From positions 1 to 10,254 of the forward strand of contig CAXTCK010000125.1 in NCBI GenBank assembly GCA_964242425.1: a DNA stretch of 10,254 nt, written 5' to 3'. The notes under the pieces are model-generated. The model was not told where the DNA came from. It was given only the letters and a program-made list of their open reading frames with translations, and made no database searches. Positions 1 through 6,832 of this stretch are shown here, one piece after another (position 1 is the stretch's first letter; every line of letters starts with the position of its first letter). A program made the translations under genes and the position numbers. The DNA is from Lichenicola sp964242425. GTDB taxonomy: Bacteria; Pseudomonadota; Alphaproteobacteria; Acetobacterales; Acetobacteraceae.

Positions 1-1
1 G

Positions 2-394
2 GCCGATCCGGCGCTGCTCGCGTCGCTGGAACGCATCGTCCACCCGCTGGTGCGGCAGGCGCAGGCGCGGTTCCTGGCGGGCGCGCGCAGGCGGGGTGCC
101 ACGGTGGCGGTGCTCGACGTGCCGCTGCTGCTGGAAACGGGAGGCGAGCGCGCCTGCGACCTCGTGCTGGTGGTATCCGCGCCGCGGGCCCTGCAACTGC
201 ACCGGGTGCGTCGCCGGCGCGGCATGAGTGGGACGGAAGCGATGGCGCTGATCGCCCGGCAGATGCCGGACCGCGACAAGCGCGCGCGCGCGGACCTGGT
301 GATACGCACCGGGTTGTCGCGCCGGCACGCCTTGCGGCAGATACGCACGCTGCTGGCGGAGCTTCGCCGGCGGGCTGGGGGAATCGGGCGATGA
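2..394 (+). CDS. coaE: Dephospho-CoA kinase, 3' part (5' end outside window)
   Basis: CoaE phosphorylates the 3'-hydroxyl of dephospho-CoA with ATP, the last step of coenzyme A synthesis, in the cytoplasm. The frame is open from the first bases, so the gene enters from the left; 130 C-terminal residues are present of about 200 usual for the family, and the N-terminal P-loop is outside the window. Visible family blocks are ERIVHPLV (fragment residues 10-17), the hallmark VLDVPLLLETG (37-47), the lid-type arginine stretch RVRRRRGMS (68-76), and QMPDRDKRARADLVI (87-101), matching the usual Q-x-x-x-x-K-x-x-A-D-x-V-I pattern. A GTG at position 50 lies inside conserved family sequence and is not the true start. 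The stop overlaps the dnaQ start as ATGA, so the two genes are probably co-transcribed and translationally coupled. The coaE-dnaQ order is common in Alphaproteobacteria. Identification is firm; only the 5' end is missing. Confidence 0.93.
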   Translation, partial: ADPALLASLERIVHPLVRQAQARFLAGARRRGATVAVLDVPLLLETGGERACDLVLVVSAPRALQLHRVRRRRGMSGTEAMALIARQMPDRDKRARADLVIRTGLSRRHALRQIRTLLAELRRRAGGIGR

Positions 395-1065
395 AGCGCG
401 CGGTGCTGTTCGACACCGAGACCACCGGGTTCGACCCGTCCACCGGCGACCGCGTGCTGGAGATCGCCGCCCTGGAGCTGGTTGGCGACCTGCCGACCGG
501 GCGGCACTACCACACCCTGATCGACCCCGAGCGCGACGTGCCGGAGGAAGCGGCGCGGGTGCACGGCTACACCCGCGCGCACCTTGTGGGGCAGAAGAAG
601 TTCCACGAGGTGGCCGAGGCGTTCCTCGAGTTCGTGGGCGACGACCCGCTGATCGCCCACAACGCCCCGTTCGACTTCGGCTTCCTCGACGCGGAGCTGG
701 CGCGGATCGGCCAGCCCCCGCTGGACCGCGCGCGCATGGTCGACACGCTGGACATGGCCCGCACCCGGTTTCCCGGCCTGCCGAACAGCCTGGACGCCCT
801 GTGCCGGCGCTACGGCATCGACCTGTCCGAGCGCACCACCCACAACGCGCTGCTGGACTGCCGGCTGCTGGCCGAGGTGTACGTCGAGCTGATGGGCGGC
901 CGGCAGCGCGGGCTGGAGCTGGCGCTGGCTGAAGGCGACGGGGCCGTGGCCTACACCCTGACACGCGTGCGCACGCCCCGGGCGGTGGTCCCGTCCGACG
1001 CGGAACTCGCAGCACACGCCGCCTTCGTGGCCGGGCTCAAGGAGCCGGTCTGGCTGCGCGGCTGA
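391..1065 (+). CDS. dnaQ: DNA polymerase III epsilon subunit, 3'-5' proofreading exonuclease
   Basis: DnaQ removes misincorporated 3'-terminal nucleotides as part of the polymerase III core. The 224-residue product carries all DEDDh exonuclease motifs: Exo I FDTETTG with Asp8 and Glu10, Exo II HNAPFDFGFLDAEL with Asp95, and Exo III HNALLDCRLL with His151 and Asp156. The nuclease domain spans about residues 1-170. The tail (about 171-224) resembles the region that contacts the alpha polymerase subunit in this family, ending in a basic and Trp-containing segment. Length is slightly below the E. coli protein (about 240) but normal for Alphaproteobacteria. The ATG is chosen because it starts right before the Exo I strand, shares four bases with the coaE stop, and follows a GGGGGA ribosome-binding sequence (377-382) at 8 nt. 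Another DEDDh exonuclease is possible in principle, but the coaE linkage favours the replicative epsilon subunit. Confidence 0.94.
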   Translation: MKRAVLFDTETTGFDPSTGDRVLEIAALELVGDLPTGRHYHTLIDPERDVPEEAARVHGYTRAHLVGQKKFHEVAEAFLEFVGDDPLIAHNAPFDFGFLDAELARIGQPPLDRARMVDTLDMARTRFPGLPNSLDALCRRYGIDLSERTTHNALLDCRLLAEVYVELMGGRQRGLELALAEGDGAVAYTLTRVRTPRAVVPSDAELAAHAAFVAGLKEPVWLRG

Positions 1066-1079
1066 GGACCAGACGGTCC
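1066..1079 (+). terminator. Weak hairpin after dnaQ, possible terminator
   Basis: Directly after the dnaQ stop, GGACC-AGAC-GGTCC can fold into a 5-bp stem with a 4-nt loop, followed by a mixed T/C stretch (GTTCGTTCCCCCTT). It sits in the 27-bp gap between convergent dnaQ and the Nudix gene, where a terminator would be expected. The stem is short and the T-run is poor, so this is only a candidate. Confidence 0.28.
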
Positions 1080-1092
1080 GTTCGTTCCCCCT

Positions 1093-1677
1093 TCAGCCAT
1101 CAAGCCTGGCGTGCTGCAGCAGGATCACGGTCTTGGCGTCGCGTATCCGGCCGTTCGCGACCATCTCCAGCGCCTCGGCCAGAGGCAGTTCCAGCAGCGA
1201 GATGCGTTCGCCCTCCGCCGGCACGCCGCCGCCCGCCCCGATGCGGTCGGCCGGGGTGAAGCGCCCCGTAAACAGGTGCAGCAGCTCGGTGCAGGCGCCG
1301 GGGCTGGTGTAGACCTCGCACACCTTGCGCACGTCGTGCAGGCGGTAGCCCATCTCCTGCTCGGCTTCCTTGCGCACGGTGTCGAGGGGATCGTCGTTCT
1401 CGTCGACCACGCCGGCGCAGGCTTCCAGCAGCGTGGTCTCGCCGCTGTGGAGAAGAACCGGGATGCGCAGCTGGCGCACCAGCAGCACGGTGCCTGCCTC
1501 GCGGTTGACCGGCAGCACCGCAGCACCCGCCCCGCTGTGATACACCTCGCGGTCAAGCGTTTCGCGCGAGCCGTCGGCGGCGGTCTGCTCGAAGCTCACG
1601 GTTTCCAGCCTGAAGCGCTGGTCCGACAGGGTTCGGCGCGCGTGGATGCGTATCGGGTTCTCGGCCGTGTCGGTCAT
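1093..1677 (-). CDS. Nudix hydrolase, NudK/YffH (GDP-mannose pyrophosphatase / ADP-ribose pyrophosphatase) type
   Basis: Predicted cytosolic Mg-dependent hydrolase of sugar nucleotides such as GDP-mannose or ADP-ribose, giving a sugar phosphate and NMP. The 194-residue protein has the expected length and layout: N-terminal strands (about 10-50), the core Nudix fold, and the Nudix box at G89-Y111 (GVVDENDD...RKEAEQEMGY). Family-specific stretches are LLEACAGVVDE, EVYTSPGACTELLHLF (121-136) and GRIRDAKTVILL (176-187), which closely match E. coli NudK as I recall it. Within the box Glu104 and Glu108, the main metal ligands, are kept, but the position before Glu108 is Gln107 where most Nudix proteins have Glu. 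The start is supported by GGAG in GGAGCGATACCC-ATG, 8 nt upstream. It faces dnaQ convergently and is divergent from the LLM gene, so it is probably a single-gene unit. Substrate cannot be decided from sequence; ADP-ribose is a real alternative to GDP-mannose. Confidence 0.88.
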   Translation of the reverse strand: MTDTAENPIRIHARRTLSDQRFRLETVSFEQTAADGSRETLDREVYHSGAGAAVLPVNREAGTVLLVRQLRIPVLLHSGETTLLEACAGVVDENDDPLDTVRKEAEQEMGYRLHDVRKVCEVYTSPGACTELLHLFTGRFTPADRIGAGGGVPAEGERISLLELPLAEALEMVANGRIRDAKTVILLQHARLDG

Positions 1678-1850
1678 GGGGTATCGCTCCGAAGGCTGGT
1701 TCGGGACCGGACAACAGCCGCACCCGGTTCCTTTTCACCCCTAGCGGGGAGGAAGCGGCGCGGTTCCAGCCAGGCCGCCGCGCTTGCCCGAACCTCGTCG
1801 CACCTCCATCTGCGGCCGGTCATCGACCATCATCGCTGGAGCGCCACCGG

Positions 1851-2888
1851 ATGCCTCGACCCGAGTTCGGCCTCGACACCTTCGGCGACGTGAGCGCCGG
1901 CGCCGACGGCCACCCGCTGCCGCATGCCCAGGTGATCCGGAACCTCGTGGAGGAGGCGGTGCTGGCGGACGCAGTGGGCGTCGACGCGTTCGGCCTGGGC
2001 GAGCATCACCGCGCCGACTTCGCGGTGTCGGCACCCGAGCCGGTGCTGGCGGCGATCGCGGCACGGACCACGCGCATCCGGATCGGCTCGGCGGTGACGG
2101 TGCTGAGCTCGGACGACCCGATCCGCGTGTTCCAGCGCTTCTCCACGCTGGACGCGCTGTCGTCCGGCCGGGCCGAGGTGATCCTCGGGCGCGGCTCGTT
2201 CACCGAAAGCTTTCCGTTGTTCGGCCACGCGCTGTCCGACTACGAAACGCTGTTCGGCGAGAAGCTCGACCTGTTCATGGCCCTGGTGCGGGAGCCGCGC
2301 GTCACCTGGCAGGGAACGGTCCGGCCGCCGCTGGTGGAGCAGGCGGTGTTCCCGCCCGTCGAGGCCGGGCGGCGGCTGCAAACCTGGATCGGCGTCGGCG
2401 GCAGCCAGGAATCGGTGGTGCGCGCAGCGCGCTACGGCCTGCCGATGATGCTGGCGATCATCGGCGGCGACCCGAAGCGCTTTGCGCCCTATGTCGATCT
2501 GTTCGGCCGCGCGGCACGGCATTTCGCAACGCCTGCGCAGCCCATCGGCGTGCACTCGCCGGGCTTCGTCGCCGACACCGACGAGCAGGCGCGCGAGCTG
2601 TTCTGGCCGGACTACAAGCGCATGCACGACCTGATCGGCGGCGGGCGCGGCTGGCCGCCGTTGCAGCGCGACGCGTTTGAGGCGGAGATCGCGCACGGCT
2701 CGCTGTATGTCGGCGCCCCGGACACGGTGGCGCGCAAGATCGCCTCGACGGTCCGGGCGCTGGGCTTGTCGCGCTTCGACCTGAAATACAGCGCCGGGCC
2801 GTTGTCGCACGCACGCATGATGCGCTGCATCGAGCTGTATGGAACGCGGGTTATCCCGTCCGTGCGTGAGATGCTCGGACAGGACTGA
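1851..2888 (+). CDS. LLM-class flavin-dependent oxidoreductase (Atu2307/SP_0267-like family)
   Basis: Luciferase-like monooxygenase superfamily protein, a TIM-barrel enzyme expected to use FMN or F420-type reduced flavin; the substrate is unknown. The 345-residue product shows family blocks from start to end: FGLDTFGDV (6-14), DAFGLGEHHRADFAVSAPE (45-63), RIRIGSAVTVLSSDDPIRVF (75-94), the striking GRGSFTESFPLFG (113-125), EKLDLFMAL (137-145) and WIGVGGSQESVVRAARYGLP (179-198). I recognise this pattern as the Atu2307/SP_0267 group of LLM proteins, whose members are mostly uncharacterised. No signal peptide or membrane segment is visible, so it should be cytosolic. The ATG is supported by GGAG at 1838-1841, 9 nt upstream, and by the family-typical N-terminus. 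It is divergent from the Nudix gene across 173 bp and is followed after 151 bp by the GH43 gene on the same strand. Family call is firm, function open. Confidence 0.9.
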   Translation: MPRPEFGLDTFGDVSAGADGHPLPHAQVIRNLVEEAVLADAVGVDAFGLGEHHRADFAVSAPEPVLAAIAARTTRIRIGSAVTVLSSDDPIRVFQRFSTLDALSSGRAEVILGRGSFTESFPLFGHALSDYETLFGEKLDLFMALVREPRVTWQGTVRPPLVEQAVFPPVEAGRRLQTWIGVGGSQESVVRAARYGLPMMLAIIGGDPKRFAPYVDLFGRAARHFATPAQPIGVHSPGFVADTDEQARELFWPDYKRMHDLIGGGRGWPPLQRDAFEAEIAHGSLYVGAPDTVARKIASTVRALGLSRFDLKYSAGPLSHARMMRCIELYGTRVIPSVREMLGQD

Positions 2889-2968
2889 CGCGGCATCAGT
2901 TGTCGGCACGGCTGACTGCTGTCGCGCACCGATCCTTCCAACGTGAGCGATAACTCGGACAAAAGCGT

Positions 2969-2997
2969 TTGACAGGGCCCTGGTGTCTTGCAAGGCT
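2969..2997 (+). promoter_or_regulatory. Candidate promoter for the GH43 gene
   Basis: A perfect sigma70-type -35 hexamer TTGACA lies at 2969-2974, about 65 bp before the GH43 start and in the gap after the LLM gene. At 17-18 bp spacing the -10 position holds only AAGGCT/AGGCTG, a poor match to TATAAT. The spacer begins within a 10-bp palindrome, CAGGGCCCTG (2973-2982), which could bind a regulator. A weak -10 beside a strong -35 would fit an activated promoter, but chance is not excluded. Confidence 0.3.
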
Positions 2998-3028
2998 GTT
3001 CGAACGAGGACGAAGCAACAGTCCCGCC

Positions 3029-3033
3029 GGAGG
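3029..3033 (+). promoter_or_regulatory. Strong ribosome-binding site fixing the GH43 start
   Basis: GGAGG is followed by the 6-nt spacer AACACC and then ATG at 3040. This is the best Shine-Dalgarno match in the window and decides the start: the in-frame GTG at 2983 would add 19 charged residues in front of a normal signal peptide and lacks a comparable site. Confidence 0.8.
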
Positions 3034-3039
3034 AACACC

Positions 3040-5769
3040 ATGAATCGCGTTTGGACACGAGGCGGACCTGTCCGCAACGCCGTCATGCTCGTGTTCGCCT
3101 GGCTGAGGGCGACGCTTTGCCTTCTCGCCGTTCTCGGCGCCGGCCAGGCCAGTCGCGCCGCCGCCGCGACCTACGCCAACCCGGTGCTGTCGGCCAACGC
3201 GGCCGATCCCGACGTGATCCACGGCCTCGATGGCTACTACTATCTTTATGCCACCAGCACCCGGTTCAACGGCACCGGGCCTGAGCACATCTTCCCGATC
3301 TGGCGCTCGACCGACCTGGTGCACTGGTCCTACGTGAGCGACGCGTTCGGCGCGGCACCCGACTGGGCCGGTCCCGCGTCCGGGCTGTGGGCGCCGGACG
3401 TGCACTACCTGAACGGCAAGTACTACCTCTACTACACCGCCGACCAGGCCAACGCCCTGCCCGCCTACAACTCCCCGAACGGGGTGCCGGCGATCGGCGT
3501 CGCCACCGCGCCGACGCCGCTCGGGCCCTGGACGGATGCCGGGCCTTCCGGTGGCGGCGCCTACCGCACCGGCCCGATCATCCCGCCGAGCTGGAGCTTC
3601 TGCACCGACCCGACCAGCGCGTCCTGCTACAACTGGGAGTTCGACTCCTCGGTGTACCAGGCGCCGGATGCCACGTTGTGGCTGTACGAGGGCAGCTTCT
3701 TCGGCGGCAACCGTCTGCACAAGCTGACCGCGGACGGGCTCGGGGTCGTGCCGGGCAGCGACACACAGTTCGGCCACAACATACGCACCGAGGCCAGCTT
3801 CCTGCTGCCGCATTTCGTCGGCAACACGCTCTACTACTACATGCTGAACTCGCAGTCGGATTGTTGTTCCGGCCCGAGCAGCCCGTACAGCGTGGTCGCC
3901 GACCGCGCCACGACCCCGAACGGGCCGTTCGCGGACCACAACAACGCGCCGATGGAGTGGTTCTACGGGCCGTTCGACCAGCTCAAGCCGGGCGAGAGCC
4001 AGTTCGACAACCCGATCTGGTACGATCTCGCCGACGAGGCGGGCGGCTTTCCGACGCTTCGGCAGAACGGCAACGGCGTGGTCGGCCCCGGCGGGCAGGT
4101 GGCGATCAAGGACCTCGCCGGCCAGGACTGGCTGGTCTACCACGGCATCGAGCAGGACCAGCCCTGGGTCACAGGCGGGCAGTCCGCCACGCCCACCGCG
4201 CTGCGCCAGCTTTATCTCGACCCGGTGCAGTGGACCGAAGCCGGCTGGCCGCAGGTCAACAGCGGGTTGGGGCCGAGCCGGCAGAACGCGGCACCGGTCA
4301 CGACGCCCGAGATCGGCGACAACTTCAACGACGGTTCCGGGGCGCCGAACTACCCGTCCGGCACGCGGGCGCGCTGGCTGCCGCTCGGCGGCAACTGGCA
4401 GCACGAGGCGGGAACCGACCAGCAGGCGGGCGGCTTCATCCGCCAGGGGCAGGCCGGCAGCCTCGCAGCACTGGTCAGCCTGAACCAGATCACGTCGCCC
4501 GAGCGCGGCTACTACGCGTCCTGCGACCTGCGCGCCGGCAGCGGCAGCGGGGAGTATGGCTGCCTGACCTCGATCCATCCCCAACTGCCGCTGCGGTTGT
4601 TCTTCCTGTCGGCAGAGATCAACGTGTCCAACCGGACGCTGACGCTCGCCACCTTCCGCAACGCCGACATCGCGGAAGCCTCGACCTCAACCGCGATCCC
4701 GTCCGCGATCGACCTTGGCAACTGGCACCACCTGACGATCACGGTGAAGCCGGACGGAACCGGTGCCTTTGCCGCCCGGGCCCAGTTGCAGACTCTGAAT
4801 GGCGACGTGCTGGCGGTGGCCTCGCTCGGCGGCCTGTCGGCGGAACAGATCGCAGGCGGCGGCAGCATCGCGCCGGCGACCTTGGGCATGTCGGCGGATT
4901 TCGACAACGTGGCGCTGGCTCCGGTCGCCGACGACACCGCGGCAGACTCTTCCGCCCCCGCGCCGGGCGCCCCGATCGCCGGCCTGTCCGACGATTTCGG
5001 CAACGCGGTCGGGCCGCAATGGCAGGTGCTCCGGCCAGACCCGACCCTGCGCGGCTTCGCGTCCACCGGCGCGCTCAGCCTGACCACGAACGGCAACCTC
5101 GACGAGTACCAGCGGCTGAACGCCAACGCGTCCAACCCGCCCGACCTGCCGCCGACAAAGAACCTGCTTCTGGAGGCGGCACCCTCCGGCCGCTACGTGG
5201 TGGAAACCCGGATGCACTTCGACCCGCAGAACTCCAACCAGGAGGCGGGGCTGATGATCTACAGCGACGACGACACCAACGTTCAGAACGACATCACCTG
5301 GAACGGCACCGTGACCATGGTGGCGACGCTGCGCAACGCGCTCAGCGCGCTGCCGGCGGGTGCCAGCTGCACGCTGGGAAGCCCGATGAGCGGCACCACG
5401 GTGGCGACCGTGCAATATTCCGCCGCCGCCTGTCCGCCGAACTCCGAGCACACCTCGCAGGAATATCCGGCCTCGCTGTCCTGCTGCTTCGTCGGCAACG
5501 GCCAGGGCCCGAGCGGCGCCTACCTGGGCGGCAACCTCGACCCGTCGCGCATCACCGTGTGGCTGCGCATCTATCGCGACGGCGACGTCTACACCCCGTG
5601 GTACAGCCTGGACGACAAGACCTGGTATCGCGAGAACGCCTGGACGCTGTCCTCGACCGGGCGCGACTTCCCGCTCCGCATCGGCCTGTTCGCGCAAGAC
5701 AACCAGAACATCACCGATCCCGGCGCCGACGCATGGTTCGACTACGTGCACGTCTACCGCATGGACTGA
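3040..5769 (+). CDS. Secreted GH43-family glycoside hydrolase (arabinanase/arabinofuranosidase/xylosidase-like) with two C-terminal beta-sandwich modules
   Basis: Probable extracytoplasmic hydrolase of arabinan or arabinoxylan linkages, 909 residues. Residues 1 to about 43 form a signal peptide: basic start (Arg3, Arg7, Arg12), hydrophobic core 13-35, then an Ala-rich cleavage region near QASRAAAA. The five-bladed GH43 propeller (about 44-415) starts at TYANPVL and shows the probable base Asp56 (ADPDVI), WAPD (117-120), the probable pKa-tuning Asp202 in WEFDSSVY, the probable acid Glu251 in RTEASF, YHGI with His368, and the closing RQLYLDPVQW...GWPQV...GPS (389-413). Module 2 (about 424-628) resembles a LamG/concanavalin-like sandwich. 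A short Ala/Ser/Pro linker (630-647) leads to module 3 (about 648-909), which resembles beta-xylosidase C-terminal/DUF1349-like domains (WLRIYRDGD...YSLDDKTWY). Cysteine pairs C188/C196, C275/C276, C495/C508 and C777/C798/C815/C816 suit an oxidising compartment. Codon use matches the neighbours. Exact bond specificity cannot be assigned. Confidence 0.87.
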   Translation: MNRVWTRGGPVRNAVMLVFAWLRATLCLLAVLGAGQASRAAAATYANPVLSANAADPDVIHGLDGYYYLYATSTRFNGTGPEHIFPIWRSTDLVHWSYVSDAFGAAPDWAGPASGLWAPDVHYLNGKYYLYYTADQANALPAYNSPNGVPAIGVATAPTPLGPWTDAGPSGGGAYRTGPIIPPSWSFCTDPTSASCYNWEFDSSVYQAPDATLWLYEGSFFGGNRLHKLTADGLGVVPGSDTQFGHNIRTEASFLLPHFVGNTLYYYMLNSQSDCCSGPSSPYSVVADRATTPNGPFADHNNAPMEWFYGPFDQLKPGESQFDNPIWYDLADEAGGFPTLRQNGNGVVGPGGQVAIKDLAGQDWLVYHGIEQDQPWVTGGQSATPTALRQLYLDPVQWTEAGWPQVNSGLGPSRQNAAPVTTPEIGDNFNDGSGAPNYPSGTRARWLPLGGNWQHEAGTDQQAGGFIRQGQAGSLAALVSLNQITSPERGYYASCDLRAGSGSGEYGCLTSIHPQLPLRLFFLSAEINVSNRTLTLATFRNADIAEASTSTAIPSAIDLGNWHHLTITVKPDGTGAFAARAQLQTLNGDVLAVASLGGLSAEQIAGGGSIAPATLGMSADFDNVALAPVADDTAADSSAPAPGAPIAGLSDDFGNAVGPQWQVLRPDPTLRGFASTGALSLTTNGNLDEYQRLNANASNPPDLPPTKNLLLEAAPSGRYVVETRMHFDPQNSNQEAGLMIYSDDDTNVQNDITWNGTVTMVATLRNALSALPAGASCTLGSPMSGTTVATVQYSAAACPPNSEHTSQEYPASLSCCFVGNGQGPSGAYLGGNLDPSRITVWLRIYRDGDVYTPWYSLDDKTWYRENAWTLSSTGRDFPLRIGLFAQDNQNITDPGADAWFDYVHVYRMD

Positions 5770-5784
5770 AGGGTTGCGGGCGGT

Positions 5785-5808
5785 GGTGGCGGTCGCGTGG
5801 CCGCCACC
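5785..5808 (+). terminator. GC-rich hairpin A after GH43
   Basis: GGTGGCGG (5785-5792) and CCGCCACC (5801-5808) form a perfect 8-bp stem with an 8-nt loop, beginning 16 nt after the GH43 stop. No T-run follows, so if it terminates transcription it does so with Rho or as an RNA end-protecting structure. It shares its right arm with the larger hairpin B at 5798-5828, so the two cannot form together. Confidence 0.45.
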
Positions 5809-5828
5809 GGATCAAGAGGTGGCGGCCA
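5798..5828. repeat. 11-bp perfect inverted repeat (hairpin B) between convergent genes
   Basis: TGGCCGCCACC (5798-5808) and GGTGGCGGCCA (5818-5828) are exact reverse complements separated by the 9-nt loop GGATCAAGA. The structure lies between GH43 and the FkbM gene, which converge here, so it may act as a bidirectional terminator. There is no T-run on either strand. GGTGGCGG also occurs at 5785-5792, which lets the shared middle arm pair to either side. The rest of the 189-bp gap (to 5958) holds only a small hairpin, CCGGA (5870-5874) with TCCGG (5883-5887), and nothing else I can interpret. Confidence 0.5.
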
Positions 5829-5958
5829 GGCCCCGCCCGGTCGCGTCGCCGCGATCCAGCCGGCCGATGCCGGAACGCATGCTCCGGTTGCAGGGGCGCG
5901 ATGCAATCGTGCGGAAATCAGAACCTTCGCGGTTGCGGCGCTGGCTCCGGCGGGCGGC

Positions 5959-6780
5959 TCAGGGCGGGTGGATCGCCAGAAAGGCAGCCAGCTTCTCCCG
6001 CGGCACCAGGGCGTGGTTCCAGGCGGCCGGATCGTGCGCCACCGCGTCGCGTGGGGTAGCCAGCCGGCCGGGACCCAACGTCACGTCGACATAGCGGCGG
6101 CGTCGGATGAAATGGTTGAGCCAGGGGAGGTCGGCACCCGGCAGCACCTCGACGAACAGCACCGGACGCCGCAGGCGGATGGTCCAGCGCGCGCCGTTCA
6201 GCACCGCTGCTTCGTGGCCCTCGACGTCGATCTTGATCAAGGAGATGCGCCTGGCCGCCCAGCGGCTGCGCAGCAGCACGCGGTCGAGGCGACGTGACGG
6301 CACGGGCCGAACCGACGCCGGCTCGCCCTTGAAGTCGCGTCGCAGCGAGGCGCTGGTCTCAACCATGCCGTGCCCGTCGGGCGGCACGTAGAACTCGGCC
6401 AGCCCGTCCCGGTCGCTGAGCGCCACCTGATGGACGCGGATCCGGTCGGCCAGGTCGTTGCGGTCGATGTTCTGCCGCGCCCGCTCGGCGATCTCCGCCA
6501 TCGGCTCGAACGCCAGCACCGTGTTCCGCAGGGATGCCGATGCGGCCAGCAGCGAATAGAATCCGGTGTTGCTGCCGATGTCGATGACAAGGCCCGGCCT
6601 GCGTCGCGCCACGCCGTACAGGAACTCGGGCAGCGGCGCCTCGAACCCGGTCCAGCCATGGCGGACCACCGCGTCCGCGACCTGGTCGCGGTGGTCGTCG
6701 TTCTGCATGACGAAGCCGGAACGCGCGGCGTCGGCCGGCAACGGGATGATCCGGGAGCCGGATCCGTGAACATCGTTCAT
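5959..6780 (-). CDS. FkbM-family SAM-dependent methyltransferase
   Basis: Predicted class I methyltransferase of the FkbM group, whose studied members O-methylate sugars or macrolide hydroxyls; bacterial members are often tied to surface glycans. The 273-residue protein has a short polar N-terminus without signal or membrane segment. The SAM-binding motif is VIDIGSNTGFYSLLAA (65-80), followed by the acidic end of strand 2 in LAFEP (Glu92), the NIDRNDL helix region (104-110), VALSDRDGLAEFYVP (119-133), ETSASL (141-146), the FkbM hallmark LIKIDVEGHEAAVLNGA (181-197) with Asp185 and Glu190, and PVLFVEV (206-212). The ATG is supported by GGAG (complement of 6787-6790) at 6 nt. It follows the small membrane-protein gene by 52 bp on the same strand and may share its transcript; a dyad lies in that gap. 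No glycosyltransferase is nearby to show the acceptor. Family firm, substrate unknown. Confidence 0.9.
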   Translation of the reverse strand: MNDVHGSGSRIIPLPADAARSGFVMQNDDHRDQVADAVVRHGWTGFEAPLPEFLYGVARRRPGLVIDIGSNTGFYSLLAASASLRNTVLAFEPMAEIAERARQNIDRNDLADRIRVHQVALSDRDGLAEFYVPPDGHGMVETSASLRRDFKGEPASVRPVPSRRLDRVLLRSRWAARRISLIKIDVEGHEAAVLNGARWTIRLRRPVLFVEVLPGADLPWLNHFIRRRRYVDVTLGPGRLATPRDAVAHDPAAWNHALVPREKLAAFLAIHPP

Positions 6781-6800
6781 GCATCGCTCCGCGTTCGGTC

Positions 6801-6818
6801 GTGCATCGACGGATGCAC
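6801..6818. promoter_or_regulatory. Perfect 7-bp dyad upstream of the FkbM gene
   Basis: GTGCATC (6801-6807) and GATGCAC (6812-6818) are exact reverse complements around the 4-nt loop GACG. It lies in the 52-bp gap between the small membrane-protein gene and the FkbM start, about 20 bp before the start codon. A further direct copy of TGCATCG occurs at 6780-6786, 22 bp (about two helix turns) from the copy at 6802-6808. It could be an operator or an mRNA hairpin in the FkbM leader; the sequence alone does not decide. Confidence 0.35.
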
Positions 6819-6832
6819 CGTCGCGGCGGGCC

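Noticed and set aside
1678..1850. Promoters for the divergent Nudix and LLM genes
   Set aside because: Both must have signals in this 173-bp gap, but I found no -35/-10 pair on either strand good enough to report; only an imperfect inverted repeat around GGGACCGG/CCGGTTCC is visible.
2983..3039. In-frame GTG at 2983 as the GH43 start
   Set aside because: It would place 19 basic residues before a normal signal peptide; ATG at 3040 has GGAGG at ideal spacing.
1830..3086. 418-codon open frame on the minus strand opposite the LLM gene
   Set aside because: Covers the whole LLM gene antisense, Arg/Ala/His-rich without domain; the plus-strand frame has conserved family motifs and a ribosome site.
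2896..4584. 562-codon open frame on the minus strand opposite GH43
   Set aside because: Val/Arg/Gly-rich, no recognisable motifs; complementary shadow of the GH43 coding sequence.
3387..6059. 890-codon open frame on the plus strand overlapping GH43 in another frame
   Set aside because: Its translation is an Arg/Ala/Gly-rich low-complexity string with no domain, the usual shadow of a high-GC gene. The GH43 frame has a signal peptide, catalytic motifs and a strong ribosome site.
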